From Candidatus Thiothrix sulfatifontis (lineage in GTDB: Bacteria > Pseudomonadota > Gammaproteobacteria > Thiotrichales > Thiotrichaceae): a DNA stretch of 64,000 nt. A program made the position numbers and the translations under genes. How positions within the stretch are numbered: position 1 is the stretch's first letter; every line of letters starts with the position of its first letter. Shown here piece after piece: positions 37,757 to 46,753 of the stretch. The stretch spans positions 1 to 64,000 of the forward strand of contig CP094685.1 of the NCBI GenBank assembly GCA_022828425.1, written 5' to 3'. The notes under the pieces were generated by a model, which was not told the DNA's origin, did no database searches, and saw only the letters and a program-made list of their open reading frames with translations.

Positions 37757-38413
37757 CTAATTAGCATTATTTAATATTTGCATTGCTTTTTTTATTATCT
37801 CCCCATACTTAGTTTTCTTATATTTCAAACTTTGGTGGCTAGTATACCTATTTCCCTGCTGACCACCATCAATACCATCAAAAGCTAAAAGTCCATTTTT
37901 GTACAACTCATCAACCACATATCCACGATCAGAGTCAAAGTGACTAAAAGTAGATAAATCCATCAAATCTTCATAAAAACTTTTATCTACAATCTTACAA
38001 CATCTAATTGCATCAGCATAATCACACTCACCTCTAATCCAAAGTTCAATGAGTTTGGCATATAACTCAGGCTTACTGTTTTCATCTGCCCTCTCTATTA
38101 ACAAGAGCATAGTTTCACCAAACTGTTCACGTTTTTCCTCAGTAGATAAATATTGCTCTAGTGCCTCATTTCTTCTCTGAAGATCGAAACTTTCACATTC
38201 TCTTAAAAATATAAGCAGATTTTTTATATATCTGCGCTTTTGTATAGAAACTCCCGCACTATAAACAGCCATTAGTGATTTGACGATTGGCACTTCTTTT
38301 AAAACCCCTTCACTCATCACAGTATCAATAAAAGCCTCACCAATATCACCACCAAGATTAATACCATCCATTTTCAAACTTCTTGTCAAATCTTTTGCAA
38401 CTGAATTATTCAT
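37757..38413 (-). CDS. Uncharacterised 218-residue protein, last gene of the AT-rich cassette
   Basis: No function is recognised. The sequence is mostly helical and charged, with a modest hydrophobic stretch EVPIVKSLMAVYSAG (about residue 40) followed by QKRRYIKNLLIFLREC. A later block, MLLLIERADENSKPELYAKL, resembles a family of small proteins found in mobile islands. The C-terminus may form a winged-helix-like fold (TSHQSLKYKKTKYGEIIKK). I chose the ATG at 38413 because GAAAG is seven bases upstream; an ATG two codons earlier lacks spacing. It follows the 423-residue gene by 27 bases and is AT-rich like the rest of the cassette. Confidence 0.7.
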   Translation of the reverse strand: MNNSVAKDLTRSLKMDGINLGGDIGEAFIDTVMSEGVLKEVPIVKSLMAVYSAGVSIQKRRYIKNLLIFLRECESFDLQRRNEALEQYLSTEEKREQFGETMLLLIERADENSKPELYAKLIELWIRGECDYADAIRCCKIVDKSFYEDLMDLSTFSHFDSDRGYVVDELYKNGLLAFDGIDGGQQGNRYTSHQSLKYKKTKYGEIIKKAMQILNNAN

Positions 38414-38440
38414 AAGCATTCTTTCTGTCTAAAATTAAAA

Positions 38441-39712
38441 TCACAATAAACGTCTATATTCTGCATCCAAATAATCATCTACTGAATCAACATCCATGCT
38501 TCCTTCTCGATAAAAAGCTTTAAGTTCTTTTAGTGCGAGCATACTGAAACGAGTCCAAGCAATAAGATTACTTCTCAACATAAATTGAATCATATTCCCA
38601 TTTGAACGCAAAGCTGCATCTGTGGTATCGATCAGACATAATGAACCATGAGCCACCAACAACATTCTGCGTAACTCCGGGTTATTCGCTGATGGAATAC
38701 ACTCAGTCCACAATTGCTTATGATAGAACCGCTGTTTAATTACCCACGTAATTCGAGTTAGTAGTTCACTCACCAACACAGGTATAGCAAGTGCCATCCC
38801 ATGTCTGAAATCATATCCCTGTTCAAACACCTGAACTGAAATCTTTGCAAAAGTTTGTTTATGTTGACCAAACTCACCTACATTTACAAATTGCAATAAA
38901 GAATAGAAAGGGATAGGAATACCTGAGCCTCGTCCAGCAGCTCCACTCGAACCTGCAACATCTGAAAAAAGATGTCCAAACCAATTAACAAAACCAGAAA
39001 AAAACTTAGAAACAAAATTTGTTCCTTTTAATTCAAACGTCTTGGTATCGACGCTAATTATACGTCCATTATCAACAAAATGTGCCGTACTATTGAACTG
39101 ATCCAAAATCGAAAAGAAAAGACCAACCAAGTCTGGAGAATGAGCAAGATTTTTAATATGATGATTTTTGGTGCTCATATTAAAAAGCCTATCAACGTCA
39201 CCACCATGTCGATGATCATAATTAACTTTAAAGTTTTTCTCTAGAAAACCAATTGCACTGGCAGTCGGATCTTTCCCTTCTTTAGCACCATTCCAGCCAT
39301 TAAATTTAGCAAACCTCTGAACGGCATTATCTGTAAAAGAATCAGTAAGCTTTGTCAGTTCACCTTGCCCTGGCAAACCAACAAAAAACACATCAATTAA
39401 GCCACCAATAACACCACACGTACCTGCAATCATATAATCATACTTATCACATTGAGCGTTTTTCAAAGAAAAATCTTCTTTAATACGTTTCTCAAGTGCA
39501 ATACGCTGGCTTACACTCATCAATGCTTCAAATGGATCAACTCCAACATTGACTTGGTTAGATTGTACATAGGTTTCAACACTATCAAGATACTCATCCC
39601 ACTGAGTACTTTCATTAATTTCAATATAATCAATAGTCTTAATTTCTTGGTAATTAATATGAACTTCACTTGCGTTGACATGAAGAGTCTTTTCAATTAG
39701 AAATTGCATCAT
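38441..39712 (-). CDS. Uncharacterised ~423-residue protein of the AT-rich cassette
   Basis: Not assigned to a known family. The N-terminal 90 residues are polar. A glycine-rich hydrophobic stretch follows (DYMIAGTCGVIGGLIDVFFV, about residues 92-112), then a histidine-containing block (YDHRHGGDVDRLFNMSTKNH) and HSPDLVGLFFSILDQF. A second hydrophobic segment, MALAIPVLVSELLTRITWVI, lies near residue 300. This suggests a membrane-associated protein. The start at 39712 overlaps the preceding 76-residue gene by about 20 bases, so translation is probably coupled. An in-frame ATG at 39739 is possible. Confidence 0.72.
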   Translation of the reverse strand: MMQFLIEKTLHVNASEVHINYQEIKTIDYIEINESTQWDEYLDSVETYVQSNQVNVGVDPFEALMSVSQRIALEKRIKEDFSLKNAQCDKYDYMIAGTCGVIGGLIDVFFVGLPGQGELTKLTDSFTDNAVQRFAKFNGWNGAKEGKDPTASAIGFLEKNFKVNYDHRHGGDVDRLFNMSTKNHHIKNLAHSPDLVGLFFSILDQFNSTAHFVDNGRIISVDTKTFELKGTNFVSKFFSGFVNWFGHLFSDVAGSSGAAGRGSGIPIPFYSLLQFVNVGEFGQHKQTFAKISVQVFEQGYDFRHGMALAIPVLVSELLTRITWVIKQRFYHKQLWTECIPSANNPELRRMLLVAHGSLCLIDTTDAALRSNGNMIQFMLRSNLIAWTRFSMLALKELKAFYREGSMDVDSVDDYLDAEYRRLL

Positions 39713-39923
39713 CTTCATCAACTTCAAAAAAAACTTCACTATCTTCCAGGAATGAACCAGCCTCCATCAGAAGATTATCCAAAAATTCTTGATTATGAAG
39801 TTTCTCCGCACTAATTTTCTCAAGCATACTATCTAAAGATGTAATCTGAGATTGAGCCGTATTAAGTTGATGCTTTTGCACAACTAAGCTAATCGCCTGA
39901 TCTTTAAACTTGTCTTTGCTCAT
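39693..39923 (-). CDS. 76-residue coiled-coil protein of the AT-rich cassette
   Basis: A short acidic protein, largely helical, with heptad-like spacing in QLNTAQSQITSLDSMLEKIS and an acidic tail (EVFFEVDEDDAISN). No family is recognised. Its ATG overlaps the stop of the upstream gene (ATGA) and its end overlaps the next gene, so the three are translationally coupled. A partner or assembly role for the two larger neighbours is likely but inferred only from position. Confidence 0.72.
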   Translation of the reverse strand: MSKDKFKDQAISLVVQKHQLNTAQSQITSLDSMLEKISAEKLHNQEFLDNLLMEAGSFLEDSEVFFEVDEDDAISN

Positions 39924-40744
39924 GAAAAGAATCCAGCAAGCTTATCTTTAGCTTTAGTAGCTGCGTCAGTCACATTACTTTTCAGAACATCACTGACATT
40001 AAAATAACCGATCGCTTCAAATGCTTTTGCCAAATTTTCCAATTCATTCGTTGAGAATCCTTTTTTCACTACCAACTTGATTATTTCCTGAGACACTCCA
40101 TCTTTGTCACTAGTAAATACTCTTTCTTCGTAAAAACCATGAATATAATCAAAAAGTTCCATCTTGGTTGGTTCACGGGTCAATATTTTTAGTTTATTTT
40201 CATCTAAATACTGAGCACAACGTAACTTCGTAGCATTACTCTGAGCCAAACTGGATTTATTAGTTAAGACTGCACCCGCTCCGGTCATTTGGGTCATCAG
40301 GCTCATAAGTTTTTTGATTTGGGCATCTTGTGTCGTATGAGTTAGCATATATTCATTAATCTTCAGAGTAATGAAATTCACATCCTGAATAAGTAATGAA
40401 ATTGTATTCTGAGTCTGTTTGATTACTTCATTCAACATAAGTTCACGTCGCTTAGAGCGTGTTAACTCATTAGCGCCTGTAAGCTTACGAACTCCCGCAT
40501 AAGTACCGACACCAATTAATACGGCGACACCAATTCCTGTAGCCATACTAGATAAACCTAAAACCCCACCCATACCCAAAGTAGCAAGACCTGAAGTTAG
40601 ACCAGCAGCCGACATACCAACAACTGAACCAGATAGATAAACTGCTGCGAGAGGTGTACCAACAGCAGCAGCTTTTGCCGTTAAAACCTTCAATGCGGTA
40701 ACGACCTGATCATCAGTAAAATCGTCTTTTAACATATTAGACAT
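39920..40744 (-). pseudogene. C-terminal half of an IS-split protein: glycine-rich hydrophobic domain
   Basis: This open frame of 274 residues is the distal part of the gene whose first part lies at 41809-42675. Its first codons (MSN) come from the IS terminal repeat; the native sequence resumes at MLKDDFTDDQ. A long glycine/alanine-rich hydrophobic region (about residues 27-88, including GLATLGMGGVLGLSSMATGI) could form a membrane hairpin or pore, and a soluble helical tail follows with LVVKKGFSTNELENLAKAF. The stop overlaps the 76-residue gene. It could still be translated from the IS edge. Confidence 0.8.
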
Positions 40745-41807
40745 TATCTATAAATAATTTTTATCTAAAAGTTTTTAAAACTTTCAATAGATGGGATTTC
40801 TCATGGAGTTTCTCAGGTTGTGTAGTCCGCAAGCAATTTCCATAATCTGGTCATCAAAGTCATCTTTTAAATTACGGTACACATCTTTCAGGCATCGGCA
40901 GCGTTTAATACCACTGATGATATGTTCAACGACTACCCTGCGGGCAGAAATTTGACGGTTTTCTTCTTTTTCTTGCGGGGTCAGGCATTTATTCCGTGGC
41001 TTCTTTTTTGGCTCAATGACGGTGACACCTTTTCCCATGTCAGCCCCCTTGAAGCCTAAATCACGTAAAATCACAGAACCCTCCGGTAATCGGGTCTGCT
41101 CCTCATCGGCAATTTTCTTGTCATGCTTCTTGCCTGAGTGGGTATTCCCTAAGTATTTGATATGTCTGTCAGCACAGCCAACGATGACATTGTTTTTAAC
41201 CGTATGGGATTTTTTTTACCACTATAGTATTCACGCTGGACATCATTATCCACGGGGCGCTGGATTCTCCGCTCTGTTCCGTCAATAACCAATTCCTGTT
41301 GCCCTTCTTCTGCTAGCCGTCCCATTAATTCTGAGCATAGTCGAATGGGCTTATGTCCCATCTTATCCAATGCACTTTGTAATACCGGGCATAAGCGGTG
41401 TATCCAGTGGTTTGCCACACTTTGGGGAAGATCAAATGAATGCGCCAGCACTTCTTGTAAAGGATAGGTCTTCAGGTAAAACAGAATGAAAAACAGTTTG
41501 TCTTCTATTAATGCCAGTTTCCCATCAGAACGACCCCGCGTCTCATCAACACGTTTGCCCCGTGCGTGTAGGTCAGTTTGGTAAGCTGCGCTGAACAGTT
41601 CGAGCAAACCCAAAAACTCCTTGACGTTGAGACTGGTCATGGCAACAAATGCCTTTTCATTGGATTTCAATGCGTTAAAGCTGTACTCCGCCATGCCGTT
41701 AGTCCCTACTCTAGGCTGTTATTACTGTTAGGAATTTACGCTCTGGATGTGCATTTTGCCATTTATAATTATTATCTATATATTTCAGTTTTTTTATAGA
41801 TAATGTC
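40740..41807 (-). mobile_element. IS5-family (IS427-like) insertion sequence
   Basis: An element of about 1,068 bases with near-identical terminal inverted repeats GACATTATCTATAAA at both ends and a TA duplication (40738-40739 and 41808-41809). A three-base ATT duplication with ends shifted by one base is an equally good reading. It carries one transposase in two frames. Excising it with one target copy restores an open frame between the flanking coding sequences, so its boundaries are well supported. Confidence 0.9.
40784..41694 (-). CDS. IS5-family transposase (needs -1 frameshift at A8)
   Basis: The first frame runs from 41694 with a helix-turn-helix-type N-terminal domain and the first catalytic aspartate in ELVIDGTERR, and stops at 41149. 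The rest is in the -1 frame. On the coding strand eight adenines (41210-41217) follow GGT; a one-base backward slip gives GKKKSHTVKNNVIVGCADRH with the second aspartate, continuing to VVVEHIISGIKR with the glutamate. The product is about 303 residues. Two-frame transposases with an A-rich slip site are known in IS5-family groups, so this is probably programmed. Confidence 0.85.
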
Positions 41808-42675
41808 TATTATGATCATTTGTAATTGCCATTACAGCAAGTTCAACATCACCATCAGTTACCTGTAAAATGTATCGATTCTTTTGCAAATAACTGAACT
41901 CATCAATAGATGAGTCACCTGTACAAAAATATAAATTAATAAAATCCTTTACCAAAGAAATATGCAACGATTTAATTTGCCCCTCTGGACATTCCGCATT
42001 GATTTCAGCAACCAATACTTCAAGAGAAACAATATTTTCTGGTGAAGCCATATAAGCACGTAAATCAAATCTAGAATCTGCACTCAGATCAAGTCGAGTC
42101 ATCAATAATAATATTTCGGCAAACTCTTTTTCATCAATAATGCCATCATTATCATATGCCATATTAATAATTGATTTAACATATGATATCTTCAATGACT
42201 CACTCATCTCATCAATTGAAATAAGCTGTTTTTCTTCTTTGTAATCATCAAATTCACAAGCAACACTTTGTAAAATATCTGCAAGCTTTTTATAATCACA
42301 ATCCAATAAATTTTTTAAAATCAAATTATTTTTATCTACTCTGGCAATTTCTATGGAGACTTCTAGTTTATCTTTTTTATCACCAACCAAATTTTCTACA
42401 TATACTGCATTGACAATAGATTCATAAAAAACACTGACTGGCTCTGAAAAAGCGGCTCTATAAATAACTTGCTCACCCGTAAATAATAAACCATCTTTAC
42501 CACTGCCAAACAAGGTAGTATCAAACAATGCCACGATATTACTAGGACTTCCTTGATAGCCAAATGACTTAATGGCGTTATTAAGCTTCTTTTCGTCAAT
42601 ATTTGGTGCTACAGAAATATTCTTTTTAGAAACTAAACTTAAATTATCGCGCAAATAAATATTAATATTGCTCAT
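41794..42675 (-). pseudogene. N-terminal part of an IS-split protein: PH-like plus TerB-like domains
   Basis: About 293 residues are read from the ATG at 42675, which has GAGG upstream. The N-terminal half (GKDGLLFTGEQVIYRAAFSE) resembles a bacterial PH-like domain. The second half (YVKSIINMAYDNDGIIDEKE) resembles a TerB/metal-binding helical domain. The last codons RHYL and the stop come from the IS terminal repeat. Removing the IS joins the frame to the glycine-rich domain at 39920-40738, giving one protein of 560 or 561 residues. The gene heads the AT-rich cassette and has a good promoter upstream. Confidence 0.82.
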
Positions 42676-42757
42676 GGATGTACCTCGGTTATAAAATAAA
42701 GCCCTAACTCTTTCTTCAATGGTGGAGAAACCCACCTAGATGATCGAATTATAACCA

Positions 42758-42785
42758 ATAATATACATTAATGACTAACTGTCAA
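42758..42785 (-). promoter_or_regulatory. Sigma70-type promoter of the AT-rich cassette
   Basis: On the minus strand TTGACA (42780-42785) and TATTAT (42758-42763) are separated by 16 bases. The site lies about 80 bases upstream of the first cassette gene and nothing else on that strand intervenes. Confidence 0.7.
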
Positions 42786-42872
42786 GTCCCGATAGATCGC
42801 AAATTCTATGGTTGGTGTGTTACCCTCAATGTATCCGTAGCCCACCCCATACCAACAAGGAGGTACAGGCAT

Positions 42873-43318
42873 CTTCGCACCGTATTATTTTGACCGTGAC
42901 ACCGCGAGATGGCGGAATGCTGCAAACCCCGCTCTAGCCCCTTGATTACACAGGCGAATTGGTACGCAAATTGCCGGAATCAGCGGATGCGGAAGAAGCG
43001 CTGGATGCGTGTTGTGTGCCGACGTAACTACTTTCATCGTCGATGATCCGTTCAAGCGCATGAACAATATGACGATGGCGTGGGGCTTGGAAGCACGAGT
43101 GCCGTTCCTCGATCACAAGCTGGTGGAACTGGCAGCGCAAATGCCCACCGAATTGAAACTACGCGATGGTGGCAAGTATGTGCTGAAACAGATTGCGCGG
43201 GGGGCTAGTGCCGGATAGTGTGATTGCCCAGCCGGAAGCGCATTTGACTCGGATTCAGGGGAGTAAGCTGTGGCACATGGCAGCGCTGGAGATGTGGTTG
43301 CAGAGCGTCAAGGTTTAA
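42873..43318 (+). pseudogene. Decayed copy of the amidotransferase 3' end
   Basis: This stretch aligns with the 3' third of the amidotransferase gene at 35.8-37.6 kb. It contains FIVDDPFKRMNNMTMAWGLE and FLDHKLVELAAQMPTELKL, nearly the same as in the longer gene, and ends with QGSKLWHMAALEMWLQ. It has several indels and lacks about 50 codons between the IARG and PEAH segments. The 5' part is absent. Together with the longer gene it brackets the AT-rich cassette. Its stop codon overlaps that of the convergent methyltransferase gene. Confidence 0.85.
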
Positions 43319-44211
43319 GCCAACAACGCAAATTGCTGGAATGCCTCTACCTTTTTCTCATCAGCGGACAGATCGAAGTTTGTCACCAGTGCCTCAACCA
43401 TCGGATTGCGGTTATCTTCACTCGCGCCAACATGGTAGAAATGCTCTCGTGTCAGCACGTTAAACTTGCCCCACAGTGACTTGATGTAGGTATTTTCCCG
43501 AAAATCATTGTGATGCCAAGTGGAAAGGATGAATTTGCAATCCAACTTTTCCAGCGCAGCATGAAGACGATGCTCCTGAAGCTCATCCCAACCGTTGTAA
43601 TAATCCACATGGCGATCAATATACGGCGGGTCACAATACACAATGTCATCCGCCGAAATTTCCTGAAGTGTTTTGGTAAAATCCTGACATTTAAACTCAA
43701 ACTGCTTGGTGTGCAGGATTTTTGCGACGGCATCGACCTGATTCACGATTTTGGTTACATAAGCCTGAGCAAACCGCTGCGGTTTACGACAAAATGGGAT
43801 ATTAAATCCACCCTTCCGATTGAAACGAATCATGCCGTTAAATCCGGCGCGGTTCAGAAACAAAAAATCCAAGGGTGCATGGTATTTATTAAATCGCTCA
43901 CGGATTTCGTAGTAATGCACTTCACCCTTTTCCAGCAGTAAAGCCCCTTCTCTATTCAAATAAGCGCGGACACTTTCAGGCGTAATCACACCTTTGGCAA
44001 GGCAGGAATAAAAGTGAACCAAATGCGGATTGGTATCGCACAGCAATGCCTGTTGCGGGGCAAGGTTAAAAGCCACAACGCCAGTCCCCATGAATGGCTC
44101 AACCCATCTCCCATCAAAATTAGCGGGAATAATGTTTTTGATCCACGGCACAAGTTTGGTTTTAATGCCTTGAGATTTGATTGGGGGAACGCTGACTTTC
44201 ATTGGTATCAT
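43315..44211 (-). CDS. DNA adenine methyltransferase (Dam-like) of a type II R-M system
   Basis: A 298-residue N6-adenine methyltransferase of the Dam/alpha class. The SAM-binding motif [15 protein letters not shown] (about residues 36-50) and the catalytic motif [10 protein letters not shown] (DPPY) are clear. It should protect the site cut by the endonuclease encoded just upstream; the endonuclease stop and methyltransferase start overlap (ATGA). M.EcoRV belongs to the same class, which fits the EcoRV-like endonuclease. Other N-terminal starts (MKVSVPP, three codons in) are possible. Confidence 0.92.
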   Translation of the reverse strand: MIPMKVSVPPIKSQGIKTKLVPWIKNIIPANFDGRWVEPFMGTGVVAFNLAPQQALLCDTNPHLVHFYSCLAKGVITPESVRAYLNREGALLLEKGEVHYYEIRERFNKYHAPLDFLFLNRAGFNGMIRFNRKGGFNIPFCRKPQRFAQAYVTKIVNQVDAVAKILHTKQFEFKCQDFTKTLQEISADDIVYCDPPYIDRHVDYYNGWDELQEHRLHAALEKLDCKFILSTWHHNDFRENTYIKSLWGKFNVLTREHFYHVGASEDNRNPMVEALVTNFDLSADEKKVEAFQQFALLA

Positions 44212-45038
44212 TCCCCGTTATTCTGTTTGTCGACCACTAATGAAACATCACCACCGCGATAGGCAACAAAGGCTTTCAGTGTCGAAATTTTATTGGTAAC
44301 ACCTTGCTCGTCTTGCACAATGATTTTGCAAAAATTCATCCAATAATCGTCGAACCAACTTTCTCCCAAACGGGAAAACATGCCGCGTCCGTTAATAATG
44401 TCGTCGATATTGTTGATGCTGCCGATGTTGGCGGTATTGCCGCTGCCGCCCTTGTCACTGGCGATTTGCCATTTTTCCACCACGAAAAACTGGAAATTTT
44501 TGACTACCGAAGCAATGGACTGCAATTCATCCAGCCGATGGGAACGGGTTTCGTCTATCGTTGCTCCTTCTGCCCTGTCGTAGATGATGCCAAGGCAGAA
44601 ATGCCCCGTGTATGAGCCATAGGGAAACTGGATATTTTTGGTGCTTTGGCGGTTCTCGAAATATGTACCGTGCGAACCCAATGTGAAACCGTTGCACAAA
44701 TGCGGCTTTTTGGGATTGCGGTAAGTTGTCTTGAAATCAACAGCAAATTTGACGCTTTCATCATCCGCTTTGACGAAAGAAATATCCGGGTAGTAGTTCT
44801 GATGATCAGCCAACACCACGCGATAGCCGTTGTCCTGCGCAAACTGGAGGATTTTCGGGAACAAGTGAATTTCCAATATCTTGGAAACGATCTTGGTGTC
44901 GGATGAAATGGTGTAGACATTCTGGAATACGTCGATAAATCCCTTGACCGTCCACTGCCCATCTTCCGTGCTGACGTACTGCTGGATATTGCTAACGAAC
45001 GTGGCTAATTTTGCGCGGAACTCTTGCTTGTAATCCAT
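44208..45038 (-). CDS. Type II restriction endonuclease, EcoRV-like
   Basis: A 276-residue protein similar to EcoRV along its length. The catalytic PD-(D/E)XK elements are visible as [10 protein letters not shown] and [10 protein letters not shown] (aspartate, aspartate, lysine), and the family segments [35 protein letters not shown] and YWMNFCK match EcoRV regions. By homology the site may be GATATC with blunt cleavage, which is inference. A GATATC lies at 45100-45105, 62 bases upstream of the start codon. The methyltransferase follows with a four-base overlap. Confidence 0.88.
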   Translation of the reverse strand: MDYKQEFRAKLATFVSNIQQYVSTEDGQWTVKGFIDVFQNVYTISSDTKIVSKILEIHLFPKILQFAQDNGYRVVLADHQNYYPDISFVKADDESVKFAVDFKTTYRNPKKPHLCNGFTLGSHGTYFENRQSTKNIQFPYGSYTGHFCLGIIYDRAEGATIDETRSHRLDELQSIASVVKNFQFFVVEKWQIASDKGGSGNTANIGSINNIDDIINGRGMFSRLGESWFDDYWMNFCKIIVQDEQGVTNKISTLKAFVAYRGGDVSLVVDKQNNGE

Positions 45039-45138
45039 GTAGTACTGCTTTGGGTTAGATTCTTTCGTTCAGCTTAACAACACGAGCGCGGAAACCCAAG
45101 ATATCTATATCACGGCTATCGGCGCAGTAAACTGTGTA

Positions 45139-45945
45139 TCACACCCCACCAAAAAACACTTCCACACTGTTCTTCCACACCTGCGGCAACAACGTTTCCA
45201 ACGGCACACCTTTCACCGCTGCCACATGTTCGGCAATAAACGGCAAATACTTCGGCTCATTTTTATGCCCACGGTAAGGAATCGGTGTTAAATAAGGCGC
45301 ATCGGTTTCAAACAAAATCTGTTCGACAGGCGTAATGCTGATGATCTCACGCACATTTTCCGCCGCTTTAAACGTGCTAATACCGTTAAAGCCCAAACAG
45401 AAACCTTCGCCAAGGCAATATTCCGCCAACGCTTGCCCCGACGTGAAGCTATGAATCACCCCGCGCTGCGGCATTTGCCCCACGAAATTACGCAAAATCG
45501 CCGCCATATCCTCATCCGCCTCGCGGGTATGCACCACAATCGGCAAGCTCAGATCAATCGCCATCTGTAACTGCCGCTCAAACGCCTCACGCTGTTTGGC
45601 GCGATCCGAATAATCGTAGTGGTAATCCAGCCCAATCTCGCCAATCGCCAATATTTTCGCGTGCAAGGCATTGGCGCGAATCTGCGCATCCACTGCATCG
45701 CTGTAATCGTTGGCATCGTGCGGGTGAATGCCCTGCGTCCCCCACACTTGCGGGTAGCGCTGCGCCAGTGCCATCACCTTTTCCAGATTATCGGGGGAAA
45801 CCGCAATGGTGATAATGCGTTCAACATTCACCTCACGAGCAGCTTGCAAGGCAGCATCCAGCGCATCGCCATCCAGATAATCCAGATGGCAATGGGTTTC
45901 GATGATGGGGTGCTCGAAGACAGGAATAGCGCGTTTTTTAGACAT
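45139..45945 (-). CDS. TatD family metal-dependent DNase
   Basis: A 268-residue TIM-barrel hydrolase. The metal-binding ETHCHLDYL motif is near residue 16; GEIGLDYHYD, VVHTREAD and FETDAPYLTPIPYRG are the usual TatD signatures. Family members are 3'-5' exonucleases or DNases. The length is normal. It lies just beyond the R-M pair and probably marks the return to core chromosome. Confidence 0.94.
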   Translation of the reverse strand: MSKKRAIPVFEHPIIETHCHLDYLDGDALDAALQAAREVNVERIITIAVSPDNLEKVMALAQRYPQVWGTQGIHPHDANDYSDAVDAQIRANALHAKILAIGEIGLDYHYDYSDRAKQREAFERQLQMAIDLSLPIVVHTREADEDMAAILRNFVGQMPQRGVIHSFTSGQALAEYCLGEGFCLGFNGISTFKAAENVREIISITPVEQILFETDAPYLTPIPYRGHKNEPKYLPFIAEHVAAVKGVPLETLLPQVWKNSVEVFFGGV

Positions 45946-46067
45946 AAATTTTCCGTATTTTGATAAGGGTTTGTTGTCGTTGAGAATTTTTCACACTACA
46001 TTGATTCCAATCCCTAGTAAAACATTAGGGTATTAACAACGACAGTGTTCTTATAAGGAGGTTTACC

Positions 46068-46212
46068 ATGGCACAGATTGCAAGTAAATCGGCTGGGGTT
46101 TCCAGTGCTCCTCACGCCGAACAATTATTCAAAAGTTACCCCGTCCAACACAATGCCCTTGATTGCCCATGCGAGTTGGCACGCTTACCGCGACATGGTG
46201 CAGGAAAAATGA
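46068..46212 (+). pseudogene. DUF2189 remnant (N-terminal and C-terminal ends only)
   Basis: A strong AAGGAGG site and ATG open a frame MAQIASKSAGVSS. After about 25 codons the sequence jumps, in another frame, to MPLIAHASWHAYRDMVQEK and a stop at 46212. That ending matches the C-termini of the DUF2189 proteins at 23.6 and 26.6 kb. The membrane core, about 200 codons, is missing, so this is an internal-deletion relic. The PAP2 gene begins two bases after it and probably uses its promoter. Confidence 0.8.
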
Positions 46213-46213
46213 C

Positions 46214-46753
46214 ATGCTAAACGTCTTGGATAGCCAGATTTTGGGCATTTTCCACGGTTTGCGCACCCCGTATCTGGATCATTTTTTTGCATCCGTTACC
46301 TGGTTAGGGTCGCTGTGGTTGTTAGTACCCCTGAGTGCGTTGGGTATCTTGGTGGTATGGCGCTTGGGATATGCCCCCGTGCTATCGTTACACAGCACGT
46401 ATTTGCCTGCCGCGTTGCTGCTGGCAAGTGCGGCAGCTTTTACGCTCAAGGCGTGGTTTGAACGTCCACGCCCGGCGTTGTTTGAAACCTTGACCGCGAT
46501 CCCGGTCGATTCAGCATTTCCCAGTGCGCATTCGGCACAAGCCGCCGCGTTTTTTGTGGCACTGTGGTTTTTGTTACCGCCTGCGCTGCGGGTCGGCGGG
46601 GGCATTGTCCTCGCGGGTGTGGTGATCGCGGTGATGATGTCTAGGCTGTATTTGCAAGTGCATTGGCCGAGTGATGTGCTGGTCGGCGCACTGCTAGGGA
46701 GTGCCTGTGCCGTGTTGTTACGTGTGGTGTTTTTGCCAAAGGTTTACGCATGA
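46214..46753 (+). CDS. PAP2 family membrane phosphatase
   Basis: A protein of about 179 residues with five or six helices and the three acid-phosphatase motifs: KAWFERPRP, PSAHSAQAA and SRLYLQVHWPSDVL. It probably dephosphorylates undecaprenyl pyrophosphate or phosphatidate in the inner membrane. The ATG at 46214 begins MLNVLDSQIL, a usual PAP2 start; an in-frame start at 46163 would read through the DUF2189 relic. Its end overlaps dgkA (ATGA), suggesting a lipid-phosphate operon. Confidence 0.92.
   Translation: MLNVLDSQILGIFHGLRTPYLDHFFASVTWLGSLWLLVPLSALGILVVWRLGYAPVLSLHSTYLPAALLLASAAAFTLKAWFERPRPALFETLTAIPVDSAFPSAHSAQAAAFFVALWFLLPPALRVGGGIVLAGVVIAVMMSRLYLQVHWPSDVLVGALLGSACAVLLRVVFLPKVYA

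Noticed and set aside
40784..41074. A possible separate small gene with KKKPRNK near the IS5-family end
   Set aside because: It is the C-terminal third of the transposase in the -1 frame, containing the catalytic glutamate region.
39920..42735. Two independent genes, one TerB-like and one membrane protein
   Set aside because: Their adjoining ends are IS terminal-repeat sequence, and excision rejoins them in frame, so they are treated as one split gene.
46068..46224. A small plus-strand protein starting MAQIASKSAG upstream of the PAP2 gene
   Set aside because: The frame reads through DUF2189 C-terminal sequence in the wrong frame, so it is better explained as a deletion relic than as a gene.
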